In this document: in pieces, positions 1 through 5,769 of the stretch
How positions within the stretch are numbered: the first letter of the stretch is position 1
Layout: the number at the start of each line of letters is the position of its first letter
The notes under the pieces: model-generated
What the model saw: only the letters and a program-made list of their open reading frames with translations
The model's database searches: none
Told to the model about the DNA's origin: nothing
Source of the DNA: Candidatus Babelota bacterium
GTDB taxonomy: Bacteria > Babelota > Babeliae > Babelales > Babelaceae
Length of the DNA: 9,098 bases
Direction of reading: 5' to 3'
Assembly: GCA_003174035.1 (NCBI GenBank)
Contig: PRDV01000062.1
Span: forward strand, 1-9,098
Made by a program: the position numbers and the translations under genes

Positions 1-450
1 ACCTTTGCAGCTGGATTTGCCTATTTCTTTAAGCGAGACATTTGTAATTTCAGATTACCAACGAACGTTAAGGAAAGTGGGTTATTTCCCTATGCCGCTG
101 ATGTAACCTATCGCCCAGGGCCTACATGGCATGCTAATATTGGTATCCATGCCTATCACTTCTTACCTTTAAGTTCTTTCTGGGCAGAATATTCGGTTAT
201 AAGCCATGCGCAGGATGATATTAAGATATGCCGCTCCTTTATCCCACAGGATTCGATTTATTTCGAAACGGGCTTTGACGTTGAAAGAGCTGAGTGTTTC
301 ACGAAATGGGAATCGCATATTGCTAACTTTGGTGCGAATTTTGATCTTTCAGATAATTTTTCGATCGGCATTGTGTTCCAAGCGCCTGTGAGGCAGAGGC
401 ATACGTATAAATCAAGTACTGTGCTGGGTACCATTTCGTTTGTCTATTAA
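1..450 (+). CDS. C-terminal part of a probable outer-membrane beta-barrel protein (5' end outside window)
   Basis: Frame 1 is open from the first base to a TAA at 448-450, giving 149 residues of a protein whose start lies upstream of the window. The sequence has alternating polar and hydrophobic stretches rich in aromatic residues and glycine (for example near residues 50-75 and 125-149). It ends in an aromatic residue (TISFVY), the usual C-terminal signature of outer-membrane barrel strands recognised by the BAM machinery. I see no enzyme motif and do not recognise a family. A strong terminator directly after the stop shows that this is the last gene of its transcript. Membrane-barrel location is an inference from strand pattern and the C-terminal residue. 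The short ATG-initiated ORF at 206-391 in another frame is a shadow of this gene. Confidence 0.7.
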   Translation, partial: TFAAGFAYFFKRDICNFRLPTNVKESGLFPYAADVTYRPGPTWHANIGIHAYHFLPLSSFWAEYSVISHAQDDIKICRSFIPQDSIYFETGFDVERAECFTKWESHIANFGANFDLSDNFSIGIVFQAPVRQRHTYKSSTVLGTISFVY

Positions 451-455
451 TTTCA

Positions 456-490
456 GGCCATTATCTTTCATGATAATGGCCATTTTTTTT
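456..490 (+). terminator. Rho-independent terminator
   Basis: A perfect 10-bp stem (456-465 GGCCATTATC pairing with 472-481) with a 6-base loop is followed by one A and a run of eight T (483-490). It starts 6 bases after the stop of the upstream gene and separates that gene from the rpsU operon. Confidence 0.93.
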
Positions 491-519
491 GCCTTTGGCG
501 AATTTCACCCAGGTCACTA

Positions 520-547
520 TGGACAATTGGCAGAAAAATGGTATACT
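520..547 (+). promoter_or_regulatory. Sigma70-type promoter of the rpsU-rbfA-prepilin peptidase operon
   Basis: The -35 hexamer TGGACA (520-525) and -10 hexamer TATACT (542-547) each match consensus at 5 of 6 positions, with a 16-base spacer. The predicted start near 554 gives a leader of about 45 bases carrying the rpsU ribosome binding site. It lies between the terminator at 456-490 and rpsU, which supports the call. Confidence 0.7.
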
Positions 548-597
548 CATAGAGTAAAAAATGAAAAGCTCTGCTTACAGAAAGGACTGAAAGTCGC

Positions 598-807
598 ATG
601 AGTAAAAATGCTAACGTATCTATCAATGTTCACGATAACATTGAGCGTGCACTCAAACAATTCAAGAAAAAGATAGAAAGAGAAGGCGTAGTGCGCGATA
701 TGAAGCGCATCGTTTATTACGAAGCTCCTACGCAAAAACGGCGTAAAAAGTTATTACGCGCAATTAAACAAAATTGGATACGTATGGCATCTTCACGCGT
801 TTCGTAA
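598..807 (+). CDS. rpsU: Small ribosomal subunit protein bS21
   Basis: This 69-aa, very basic protein matches bS21 in length and sequence: an N-terminal beta stretch (NVSINVHDNIERALKQFKKK), then the family-typical region with the YYEAP motif (residues 40-44) and the basic block QKRRKKL. In characterised bacteria bS21 sits on the 30S subunit near the 3' end of 16S rRNA and helps base-pairing of mRNA with the anti-Shine-Dalgarno. The start is supported by AGAAAGGA at 580-587, 10 bases before the ATG. It is first in an operon with rbfA one base downstream, so a ribosomal protein is grouped with a 30S maturation factor. Sequence and context agree and I am confident. Confidence 0.93.
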   Translation: MSKNANVSINVHDNIERALKQFKKKIEREGVVRDMKRIVYYEAPTQKRRKKLLRAIKQNWIRMASSRVS

Positions 808-808
808 C

Positions 809-1171
809 ATGACCTCATCGGTTTCAGCTATAAAACGTGCACAAAAAGAATCTCTCCTCTTTCGAGAAATTGCCCAACTTTTTTTAGAAGCAACTCTGGA
901 CGATAGTCGTCTTCAAGGAGTTGTAGTCAATCGCGTCCAGCTATCCCCAGATAAGGGATTATGTACGGTGCTTTTTTATACACCACAGGGAGAAGATTAC
1001 TTTAACACGGTTCTTCCTATTTTAACCTTGTATAAACCATCCCTACGTAAAGCCTTAGCCCGTTCTATAGCAGCACGCTATACCCCAGAACTGGTATTTA
1101 AATTTGATAAAGCGTATGAAAAGCAACAGCGCATTGAAGAGCTACTAGAACAAGTTAAAACTAAGGAGTAA
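809..1171 (+). CDS. rbfA: Ribosome-binding factor A (30S maturation factor)
   Basis: This 120-aa protein has the normal RbfA length. It shows the family landmarks in order: an N-terminal helix (residues about 9-30), the DDSRLQGVVVNRVQLSPD segment (about 31-48), and the C-terminal LRKALARSIAARYTPELVFKFD block, where RYTPEL.F..D is diagnostic, before a charged tail. RbfA is a single KH-like domain protein that binds the 30S subunit and helps form the 5' end structure of 16S rRNA. The ATG is one base after the rpsU stop (TAACATG). No Shine-Dalgarno is visible in the 25 bases before it, so translation probably depends on ribosomes terminating on rpsU. It is followed after 2 bases by the prepilin peptidase. 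Confidence 0.92.
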   Translation: MTSSVSAIKRAQKESLLFREIAQLFLEATLDDSRLQGVVVNRVQLSPDKGLCTVLFYTPQGEDYFNTVLPILTLYKPSLRKALARSIAARYTPELVFKFDKAYEKQQRIEELLEQVKTKE

Positions 1172-1176
1172 CTATT
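1163..1176 (+). promoter_or_regulatory. Shine-Dalgarno and non-canonical ATT start of the prepilin peptidase gene
   Basis: AAGGAG (1163-1168) lies inside the last codons of rbfA, and ATT (1174-1176) follows after 5 bases. The rbfA stop TAA (1169-1171) falls between them, giving a termination-reinitiation arrangement. The in-frame alternatives are CTG at 1195, which has no ribosome binding site, and GTG at 1423, which truncates conserved sequence. Confidence 0.7.
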
Positions 1177-1920
1177 TGGATCCTTATTGTCATTCTGTTT
1201 TCTCTTCTTTGGGGCTCATTTCTAAATGTAGTTGCTTATCGCCTAGTACGTGAGCAAAGTCTGCTCAAACGCTCCGCATGCACAAAATGTACGTCACACC
1301 TTGCTTGGTATGACCTCATTCCCGTCATTTCATGGATAATCCTTCGAGGAAAATGCCGTACCTGTAAAACACCCATCTCACTGTTATACCCTTTTATTGA
1401 GATCTTAACCGCACTGCTCTTTGTGTTACTCATACATTTTATCGATCCTCAGTATTGGTTTGGCTATGGACTGTTTTTCTCAGCGCTCATTGTCACTATA
1501 CGCACCGATTTTGAATTGATGCTCATCTCACGTGCTATGACCTGGGGCATGATTCCTGTTGGCTGGGGTTTATCGCTTAGCAAACACTTACCCCTTACGC
1601 TTACAGAGAGCATACTAGCTACCTTATTTGGCTATGCACTTTTATGGCTTGTCGCTTATTTTTTCTATAGGGTAAGAAAAATAGAAGGCATGGGCCAGGG
1701 AGATCTTGATTTGCTGGCTATGATCGGTTCATTTACCGGCATGCTGGGTGTATGGACCTCACTATTTCTGGGAGCATTGTTGGGCACCATGCTAGGACTG
1801 ACCAAGCTCTACCTACACAAAAAAAGTTCACCTGTGATTGCCTTTGGTCCCTGGCTTGCTTGCGGTGCCATAATCTACGTCTTCTTTCAAAAGGCTATCC
1901 AAAGCTTCTTTTTTATATAA
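1174..1920 (+). CDS. pilD: Type IV prepilin leader peptidase / N-methyltransferase (A24 family), ATT start
   Basis: From 1174 the frame encodes 248 aa of a PilD/GspO-type membrane aspartic protease that cleaves and, in bifunctional members, methylates type IV pilins. It opens with a hydrophobic stretch and GSFLNVVAYRL (residues about 15-25), then two zinc-type CxxC pairs (CTKC, CRTC), RGKCR, YPFIE, and multiple membrane helices. Catalytic aspartates are placed at D112 (RTDFELML) and D177 (GMGQGD), 65 residues apart as expected. The PD or PN usually found a few residues after the first aspartate is SR here. In-frame TAA at 1162-1164 limits the 5' end, and no ATG, GTG or TTG lies between it and GSFLN. 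AAGGAG at 1163-1168, 5 bases before ATT at 1174, defines the start. Starting at GTG 1423 would lose the N-terminal motifs. A pilin-like gene at 7168-7644 is a likely substrate. Confidence 0.9.
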   Translation: MWILIVILFSLLWGSFLNVVAYRLVREQSLLKRSACTKCTSHLAWYDLIPVISWIILRGKCRTCKTPISLLYPFIEILTALLFVLLIHFIDPQYWFGYGLFFSALIVTIRTDFELMLISRAMTWGMIPVGWGLSLSKHLPLTLTESILATLFGYALLWLVAYFFYRVRKIEGMGQGDLDLLAMIGSFTGMLGVWTSLFLGALLGTMLGLTKLYLHKKSSPVIAFGPWLACGAIIYVFFQKAIQSFFFI

Positions 1921-2150
1921 TCGCTTAAAAACATCCTCTCTGCTCAAAATCGATTCGTTTACCTACAACATCGTATATTTTTAACATCCGTTAGATATCG
2001 TTTCCAAGCTAACTGCTCAAATTGCTTGCAAAATTTATACGGATAATAGAAAATATTGGTTAGTTTCATTGTTCAATACTACGTTGGGTAAAATTCTTAA
2101 GTCGAACTGACGTTATTGAATGAGCACAATATAATAGGGAGAGTCTAGAA
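1921..2150. other. 230-base intergenic region, no gene seen
   Basis: This AT-rich stretch separates the prepilin peptidase gene from the ankyrin/RING gene. I see no intrinsic terminator with a T-run, no tRNA-like fold and no ORF with a ribosome binding site. Its only recognisable content is the promoter near its right end (2107-2135). A weaker candidate, TTGGTT with TACTAC 15 bases downstream, lies around 2057-2083. Confidence 0.6.
2107..2135 (+). promoter_or_regulatory. Promoter upstream of the ankyrin/RING gene
   Basis: CTGACG (2107-2112, 4 of 6) and a perfect TATAAT (2130-2135) are separated by 17 bases. The -10 ends only 15 bases before the ATG at 2151. The predicted start near 2142 would leave a leader of about 8-9 bases, excluding the GGGAG at 2137-2141 from the mRNA. 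Confidence 0.55.
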
Positions 2151-3764
2151 ATGCAGATTTATGGTACAAGTTTTGCATCAATTGTTATCATGCTTAGTTT
2201 AATTCTATCGTCAACGGCATCCTTAGGCATGGAAAAAGACAGAGCACAGGAGATTAGTGGTACATCAGACATTGAAGAACATCAGCTGACATCAGAAAGC
2301 TCTTCTGAGGGAGTAATTAATAAGAAAGATGCTGAAGGTAGAACACCTCTTATGGCAATCGTTGAATTAGGCGATTACAACGAAGTTTTCGAATTCTTGC
2401 GCTATCCAAATGTAGATATTAACGCATGTGATCATCAAGGAAGAACGGCTTTTAGCATAGCGCAAAAAAAAGGTTATCATAAAATTGCCCACCTAATCTT
2501 GCAACAACCAAGTTTTAAATTCAATGATGCTAAGGAAAAATCTATTCCGACGACGGCCAAGCAAAAACAAATAACTACAGCTAACGTAGACATTTGCTCA
2601 ATTTGTTTAACCGAGTATGACGATTTGCAAAGCGAATCAATCAAACTCGAATGCCGTCACAAAACTCACAAGCAATGTCTTGAAAATTTTTACAAATCCT
2701 TGCTTATTGTCAGCAATGACCATATACTCAAATGTACAATCTGCCGCCAGCCGTTGAGTCGACTTGATAGAGCGCAGCTAAATTTAAAAATCACTCTTGA
2801 TGATCGATATCAATCCTTCCTTGATATTGTTATGCTTCACCTGGACAATGAAACAATTCATCGATTAAATGATGTATTGGAACGATTTATAAATTCCGAC
2901 TTAGCGGTGGAAATATGTAATGAGTTATTTGAGCCAGAGAAAATACGCACACGTGTCGTGCTGCAAGCCATTTCCGAGCTCTTACCCCTGACCCTCGGCG
3001 ATGTACGTAGCGGGCGTTTAAGGGAAAAATTGAAAGACATTTTTCCTTTCACAAACGAAGAAATGCGTAGCTTATTACATGTTGCCGTTCATCAGGGCTA
3101 TCTGTCACGCGTGAATATTGATGTAATAAGAAATTGTCTTGACAACTTCCTGCCAGAGCAGCAATTTACAAGATCTTTTGGTAACGCATTGTGGCTCCTT
3201 GTAGAACATTTGAAGGCAGAAGACCTTCCAGACACTGAAAATCCGAAAATTGAGCGATATTTGCGAATTTTAAAGGGACTACAAATAATCTTTTTGAAAA
3301 AAATTATTAATTATGCTATTGATTCGATTAACAGTTTAGCCCCTATAAGCGTATCTACTGCTCGGCGGCTGTTAGGACTGTGCTTTATAATTGAAGGACT
3401 TATGGTTTTATATCAAGACGGGGAAATAACCGATGAAATACGACGGCTACAATATATCATAAATGAGAAATTTTTCCCCTTACGACTCAATGCGGCAAAC
3501 TTAAGCTCAACTCTGGCCCTCTTAAGTGGCTCTTCAGAAACACGTGAAGAGAGTAATGGGTCGATCATTGGATCTTTTTTTCGCTTAAATCCGGAAGTAC
3601 ACCAAAGCTTCGAACGGATCCCATTTGAACTCTTAAATATCCAAAGGAGACTTTTAGATCGACATATTGAAAACCTACAACCTCCTTTTTTTGTAAAATA
3701 TGGGCATTTATGCATGTTATTGGGCTTCTTTACTTGTCTAATAACGATCCATGTTTTACTATAA
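2151..3764 (+). CDS. Exported ankyrin-repeat / RING-H2 finger protein with C-terminal membrane segment (putative host-directed E3-like effector)
   Basis: This 537-aa protein starts with a hydrophobic signal-like segment (residues about 5-26) ending in STASLG-ME. Two ankyrin-type repeats follow at about 58-125 (NKKDAEGRTPLMAIVELGDY... and NACDHQGRTAFSIAQKKGYHKIAHLIL). Next is a complete RING-H2 zinc finger: C149-x2-C152, C168-x-H170, H173-x2-C176, C195-x2-C198, with all eight ligands present. Residues 205-515 form a largely helical region I do not recognise, and residues 517-537 are a hydrophobic C-terminal anchor. RING-H2 domains recruit E2-ubiquitin in eukaryotes, and bacteria generally lack ubiquitin, so the target is most likely in a eukaryotic host; that function is inferred. 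GGGAG at 2137-2141 is 9 bases before the ATG. No partner gene is co-transcribed. Confidence 0.85.
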   Translation: MQIYGTSFASIVIMLSLILSSTASLGMEKDRAQEISGTSDIEEHQLTSESSSEGVINKKDAEGRTPLMAIVELGDYNEVFEFLRYPNVDINACDHQGRTAFSIAQKKGYHKIAHLILQQPSFKFNDAKEKSIPTTAKQKQITTANVDICSICLTEYDDLQSESIKLECRHKTHKQCLENFYKSLLIVSNDHILKCTICRQPLSRLDRAQLNLKITLDDRYQSFLDIVMLHLDNETIHRLNDVLERFINSDLAVEICNELFEPEKIRTRVVLQAISELLPLTLGDVRSGRLREKLKDIFPFTNEEMRSLLHVAVHQGYLSRVNIDVIRNCLDNFLPEQQFTRSFGNALWLLVEHLKAEDLPDTENPKIERYLRILKGLQIIFLKKIINYAIDSINSLAPISVSTARRLLGLCFIIEGLMVLYQDGEITDEIRRLQYIINEKFFPLRLNAANLSSTLALLSGSSETREESNGSIIGSFFRLNPEVHQSFERIPFELLNIQRRLLDRHIENLQPPFFVKYGHLCMLLGFFTCLITIHVLL

Positions 3765-3793
3765 AAGTACTTCTGGGACCATGAGCACTAGTG

Positions 3794-3809
3794 TGTTTCA
3801 CGTGAACAC
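3794..3809. promoter_or_regulatory. parS-like palindrome (candidate ParB/Spo0J binding site)
   Basis: TGTTTCACGTGAACAC matches the conserved chromosomal parS consensus TGTTNCACGTGAAACA at the first 13 positions and differs at the last three. The core TTCACGTGAA (3797-3806) is a perfect palindrome, extended outward by TGTG/CACA arms with one extra T on the left. It is intergenic, 30 bases after the ankyrin/RING stop. It could also be an operator for an unknown regulator or a weak hairpin. No parA or parB gene is in the window. Confidence 0.4.
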
Positions 3810-3847
3810 AAGCTTGTTGATTGGTTCTTTTGCTGGCGGCTGACTTC

Positions 3848-3876
3848 TTGAAATATATAATCGGATACACTATACT
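3848..3876 (+). promoter_or_regulatory. Sigma70-type promoter of the MNT nucleotidyltransferase gene
   Basis: TTGAAA (3848-3853) and TATACT (3871-3876) are spaced by 17 bases, with 4 and 5 of 6 consensus matches. The predicted start near 3883 gives a leader of about 36 bases. The nucleotidyltransferase gene therefore has its own transcript and does not rely on read-through from the ankyrin/RING gene. Confidence 0.65.
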
Positions 3877-3918
3877 TAAACTAAACTGTAGATATGATCA
3901 GCACCTAAGCGGGCTCGC

Positions 3919-4215
3919 ATGAAAGAAATTAAGATCGAAGATCACAATAAAATAGTTGGCCTGATTTCAGCACTAATGCTAAATACTAAGATTTATCTTT
4001 TTGGTTCACGTGCTCGAGGAACAAATTCTCCGGTCTCTGATATCGATATTGCTGTAGATAGCGGAGTTCCTTTATCTAGAGTCGCTCTTGATGAGGCTCA
4101 TAGCATTTTGCAAGCTTCTAACATAATCCATCATATAGATGTTGTAGATTTTAATCGTATTCCAGAAAAGATGAGAACTGCCATCCTCCATGAAGGTAAA
4201 ATATGGAAACTATAG
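3919..4215 (+). CDS. MNT-domain nucleotidyltransferase, MntA-like, without adjacent HEPN partner
   Basis: This 98-aa protein is a minimal nucleotidyltransferase. It shows the GS-x10-DxD signature (G29-S30, then D41-I-D43 within LFGSRARG and SDIDIAVD) and a third acidic strand HHIDVVDF with D74 as the likely third metal ligand. The size and layout match MntA-type proteins, which in HepT-MntA (type VII toxin-antitoxin) modules AMPylate and silence a HEPN RNase toxin. Here no HEPN gene lies on either side: the upstream gene is the ankyrin/RING protein and the downstream gene faces it. It may therefore be an orphan antitoxin, act on a distant HEPN, or have another substrate. No good Shine-Dalgarno precedes the ATG (only AAGCGGG about 6 bases away), so translation may be weak. 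It ends at TAG, 35 bases from the converging gene. Confidence 0.88.
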   Translation: MKEIKIEDHNKIVGLISALMLNTKIYLFGSRARGTNSPVSDIDIAVDSGVPLSRVALDEAHSILQASNIIHHIDVVDFNRIPEKMRTAILHEGKIWKL

Positions 4216-4250
4216 GATATTGTTTTGATTCTCATAACTCGCGTTCATTA

Positions 4251-5561
4251 TCATAGCGCGAAACCCATGCGAGGTACGATTAGTTTTAATATCTCAGTAA
4301 TTCTTTTCTTCTTAAAAGAACATAATCTCAGCTGATTTAGTAGGTCGATGAGGAGCGAATGTGAGCAACATCCTTCTAATGAAACATCGGGTCCCATTTC
4401 TTGAAATAGCAATTCAATGAGCTCTATATCTGCACCGTTCATCACCGCTCTGATGAGCCAATCAAAAATACATCCTCCCTCAGCCCAGATTCGCGCGCAA
4501 TGATCACGCGTACCCATTAACACAGATTTTCCATCCGATGAAAGAGCTAACGACTCTATTGTTATGCTTTTAGCAGAAGACTGAACGATTAAACGATCAA
4601 TTAAATTAAATGGCATTTCGATAATCCAACCAACCGGGTCAAAAATAGACAAAGCAGCATATTGGTTCAACAATGCTTTTGATGTTGGAGTTTCCCTAAC
4701 CATACTTAATTCTTCACGCCTACCATCAAAAACAATTAAAGCAATTTGGTCTTTCACTGAGGCAATTAATTGATCATTTTGCCCACAATACAACTCGAAC
4801 CACCGTGTAGCAGCTGGTGGCAACGAGCCAACCTTGCGTCCAGTTACATCAAATGTTGTTAATCTTCTAGCCCCTATTTTCTCCTTCTCGAATCGCAAAT
4901 CACTATATTCACCATCTGAAATCGACCAAACCCTCCATATATCACTGTAAATTCCTATGTATCGGCCATCTTCACTCCAGATTCCTGAAATAATCTCTAT
5001 CCGTAATTGCGTATCGCTATATTCCCCCCTTCCTGTTTTGATAAGATGGTCATTGGGATGTATTATTATCTTTGAAAGTAATTTTCCTTCCTTATCCATC
5101 AGCGAGCATGTTTCAAAACTCGATCTTATCAATATTTTTTGGCCATCAGGGCTCCAAACTCCGGTAAAATTACCCTCTCCACTATATTCTGTCCGAATGG
5201 TCGCCATTAAAATTGGCCCCAACACTCTTTGCTTAATATACGCAAGAAATGCATCGTCTTTAAGTTCGCTTTTAATTGCTTTCACACACAGTGCAAATAC
5301 ATCCTTATCCCCCGCATATGCAGCCCAATGCAGAAGAGTAAGACCTTGAGCATCTTTCCGCGATGTATCTGATCGAGAAAGAAGCATCGCAAGGCAAGAT
5401 ATATCCCTATTTCTGACAGCCTTAATAAGCGTTTCATCTAATAAAGAAGGCTCAGGCACGATAATGCTTTCGGAAGCCTCTATACTGCCAGCTATTTGAG
5501 CAATGGTAATCAAAAGCACTAAAAAGTACCCATGAAAGATGCATGATACTCTCTTCTGCAT
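4251..5561 (-). CDS. Exported ankyrin / WD40-like repeat protein
   Basis: This 436-aa protein is read from ATG at 5561. That start is preferred over two upstream in-frame ATGs (5600 and 5576) because GGAGG (plus-strand 5570-5574) lies 8 bases ahead and the product then begins with a clean signal peptide (MQKRVSC then a hydrophobic core to about residue 29). Residues 41-100 hold one clear ankyrin repeat (KDAQGLTLLHWAAYAGDKDVF) plus a degenerate one. Residues about 130-360 hold beta-propeller-type units with WSPDGQKILI (136-145), WSEDGRYIGI (195-204) with WRVWSI, and SSDGKSVLMG (341-350) ending in ARIWA. Residues 365-436 are helical, possibly another ankyrin-like part. These are protein-binding modules with no visible enzyme motif. 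I infer a role in host interaction alongside the ankyrin/RING gene. Its 3' end faces the MNT gene 35 bases away; its 5' side faces the gene at 5770. Confidence 0.82.
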   Translation of the reverse strand: MQKRVSCIFHGYFLVLLITIAQIAGSIEASESIIVPEPSLLDETLIKAVRNRDISCLAMLLSRSDTSRKDAQGLTLLHWAAYAGDKDVFALCVKAIKSELKDDAFLAYIKQRVLGPILMATIRTEYSGEGNFTGVWSPDGQKILIRSSFETCSLMDKEGKLLSKIIIHPNDHLIKTGRGEYSDTQLRIEIISGIWSEDGRYIGIYSDIWRVWSISDGEYSDLRFEKEKIGARRLTTFDVTGRKVGSLPPAATRWFELYCGQNDQLIASVKDQIALIVFDGRREELSMVRETPTSKALLNQYAALSIFDPVGWIIEMPFNLIDRLIVQSSAKSITIESLALSSDGKSVLMGTRDHCARIWAEGGCIFDWLIRAVMNGADIELIELLFQEMGPDVSLEGCCSHSLLIDLLNQLRLCSFKKKRITEILKLIVPRMGFAL

Positions 5562-5590
5562 ACAAAAATCCTCCATTGACGATTTTAAAG

Positions 5591-5599
5591 TTATCCACA
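5591..5599 (+). promoter_or_regulatory. DnaA box (perfect consensus), single
   Basis: TTATCCACA is an exact match to the high-affinity DnaA box (TTATNCACA). It lies 30 bases upstream of the ankyrin/WD40 start, between that gene's candidate promoter and its ribosome binding site. I found no second perfect copy in the window, so this is not an origin cluster. It may be a chance hit or a local regulatory site. Confidence 0.4.
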
Positions 5600-5618
5600 A
5601 AAGCCAATTTCAAAAAAA

Positions 5619-5647
5619 ATAATATCAGGAAGGCTCAATGAAAGCAA
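5619..5647 (-). promoter_or_regulatory. Candidate promoter of the ankyrin/WD40 gene
   Basis: On the minus strand TTGCTT (5647-5642) and TATTAT (5624-5619) are 17 bases apart. The -10 matches 5 of 6 positions, but the -35 only 3 of 6. It sits 58 bases upstream of the preferred start, back to back with the stronger promoter at 5689-5717. Confidence 0.35.
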
Positions 5648-5688
5648 TGCAAACAAACACCATTGCGAGAGCGATACTTCTTTTTTAT

Positions 5689-5717
5689 TTGACATAAAGA
5701 ATAAAGCCTGCTATAAG
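5689..5717 (+). promoter_or_regulatory. Strong sigma70-type promoter of the 452-aa exported protein gene
   Basis: A perfect TTGACA (5689-5694) is followed after 17 bases by TATAAG (5712-5717, 5 of 6). The predicted start near 5724 gives a leader of about 46 bases containing AGAAAGGA. This is the best promoter by consensus in the window. Confidence 0.8.
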
Positions 5718-5769
5718 TTCTTTACGCTCACTATGTTGAAAAAAATAATCTTTTCAGAAAGGAACCCTT

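Larger units (their letters stand above)
3765..3918. other. Intergenic region between the ankyrin/RING gene and the MNT gene
   Basis: This 154-base gap carries the parS-like palindrome at 3794-3809 and a good promoter at 3848-3876. There is no T-run terminator for the upstream gene, although the palindrome could form a short stem. No HEPN-type or other small ORF with a ribosome binding site is visible on either strand. Confidence 0.6.

Noticed and set aside
547..735. Minus-strand ORF of 62 codons over rpsU
   Set aside because: It is the reverse complement of a clear bS21 gene and its promoter/leader; no independent support.
971..990. Second DnaA-box-like sequence TTATACACC
   Set aside because: It deviates from consensus at the last base and lies in rbfA coding sequence, so it does not build an origin-like cluster.
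1236..1433. Minus-strand ORF of 65 codons
   Set aside because: It lies antisense to the conserved N-terminal part of the prepilin peptidase and shows no protein-like motif.
3413..3715. Minus-strand ORF of 100 codons
   Set aside because: It is antisense to the C-terminal half of the ankyrin/RING gene, without start signals or recognisable domains.
4001..4018. Second parS-like sequence around CACGTG at 4007
   Set aside because: Only the left half resembles parS, and the bases encode the required GSRARG motif of the nucleotidyltransferase.
4239..4261. Possible terminator between the MNT and ankyrin/WD40 genes
   Set aside because: Only a 5-bp TCGCG/CGCGA stem around a 13-base loop with no T-run, and it overlaps the coding end of the minus-strand gene.
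4957..5349. Plus-strand ORF of 130 codons
   Set aside because: It is antisense to the WD40-like and ankyrin part of the 4251-5561 gene, has no ribosome binding site, and its composition follows the reverse of the real gene.
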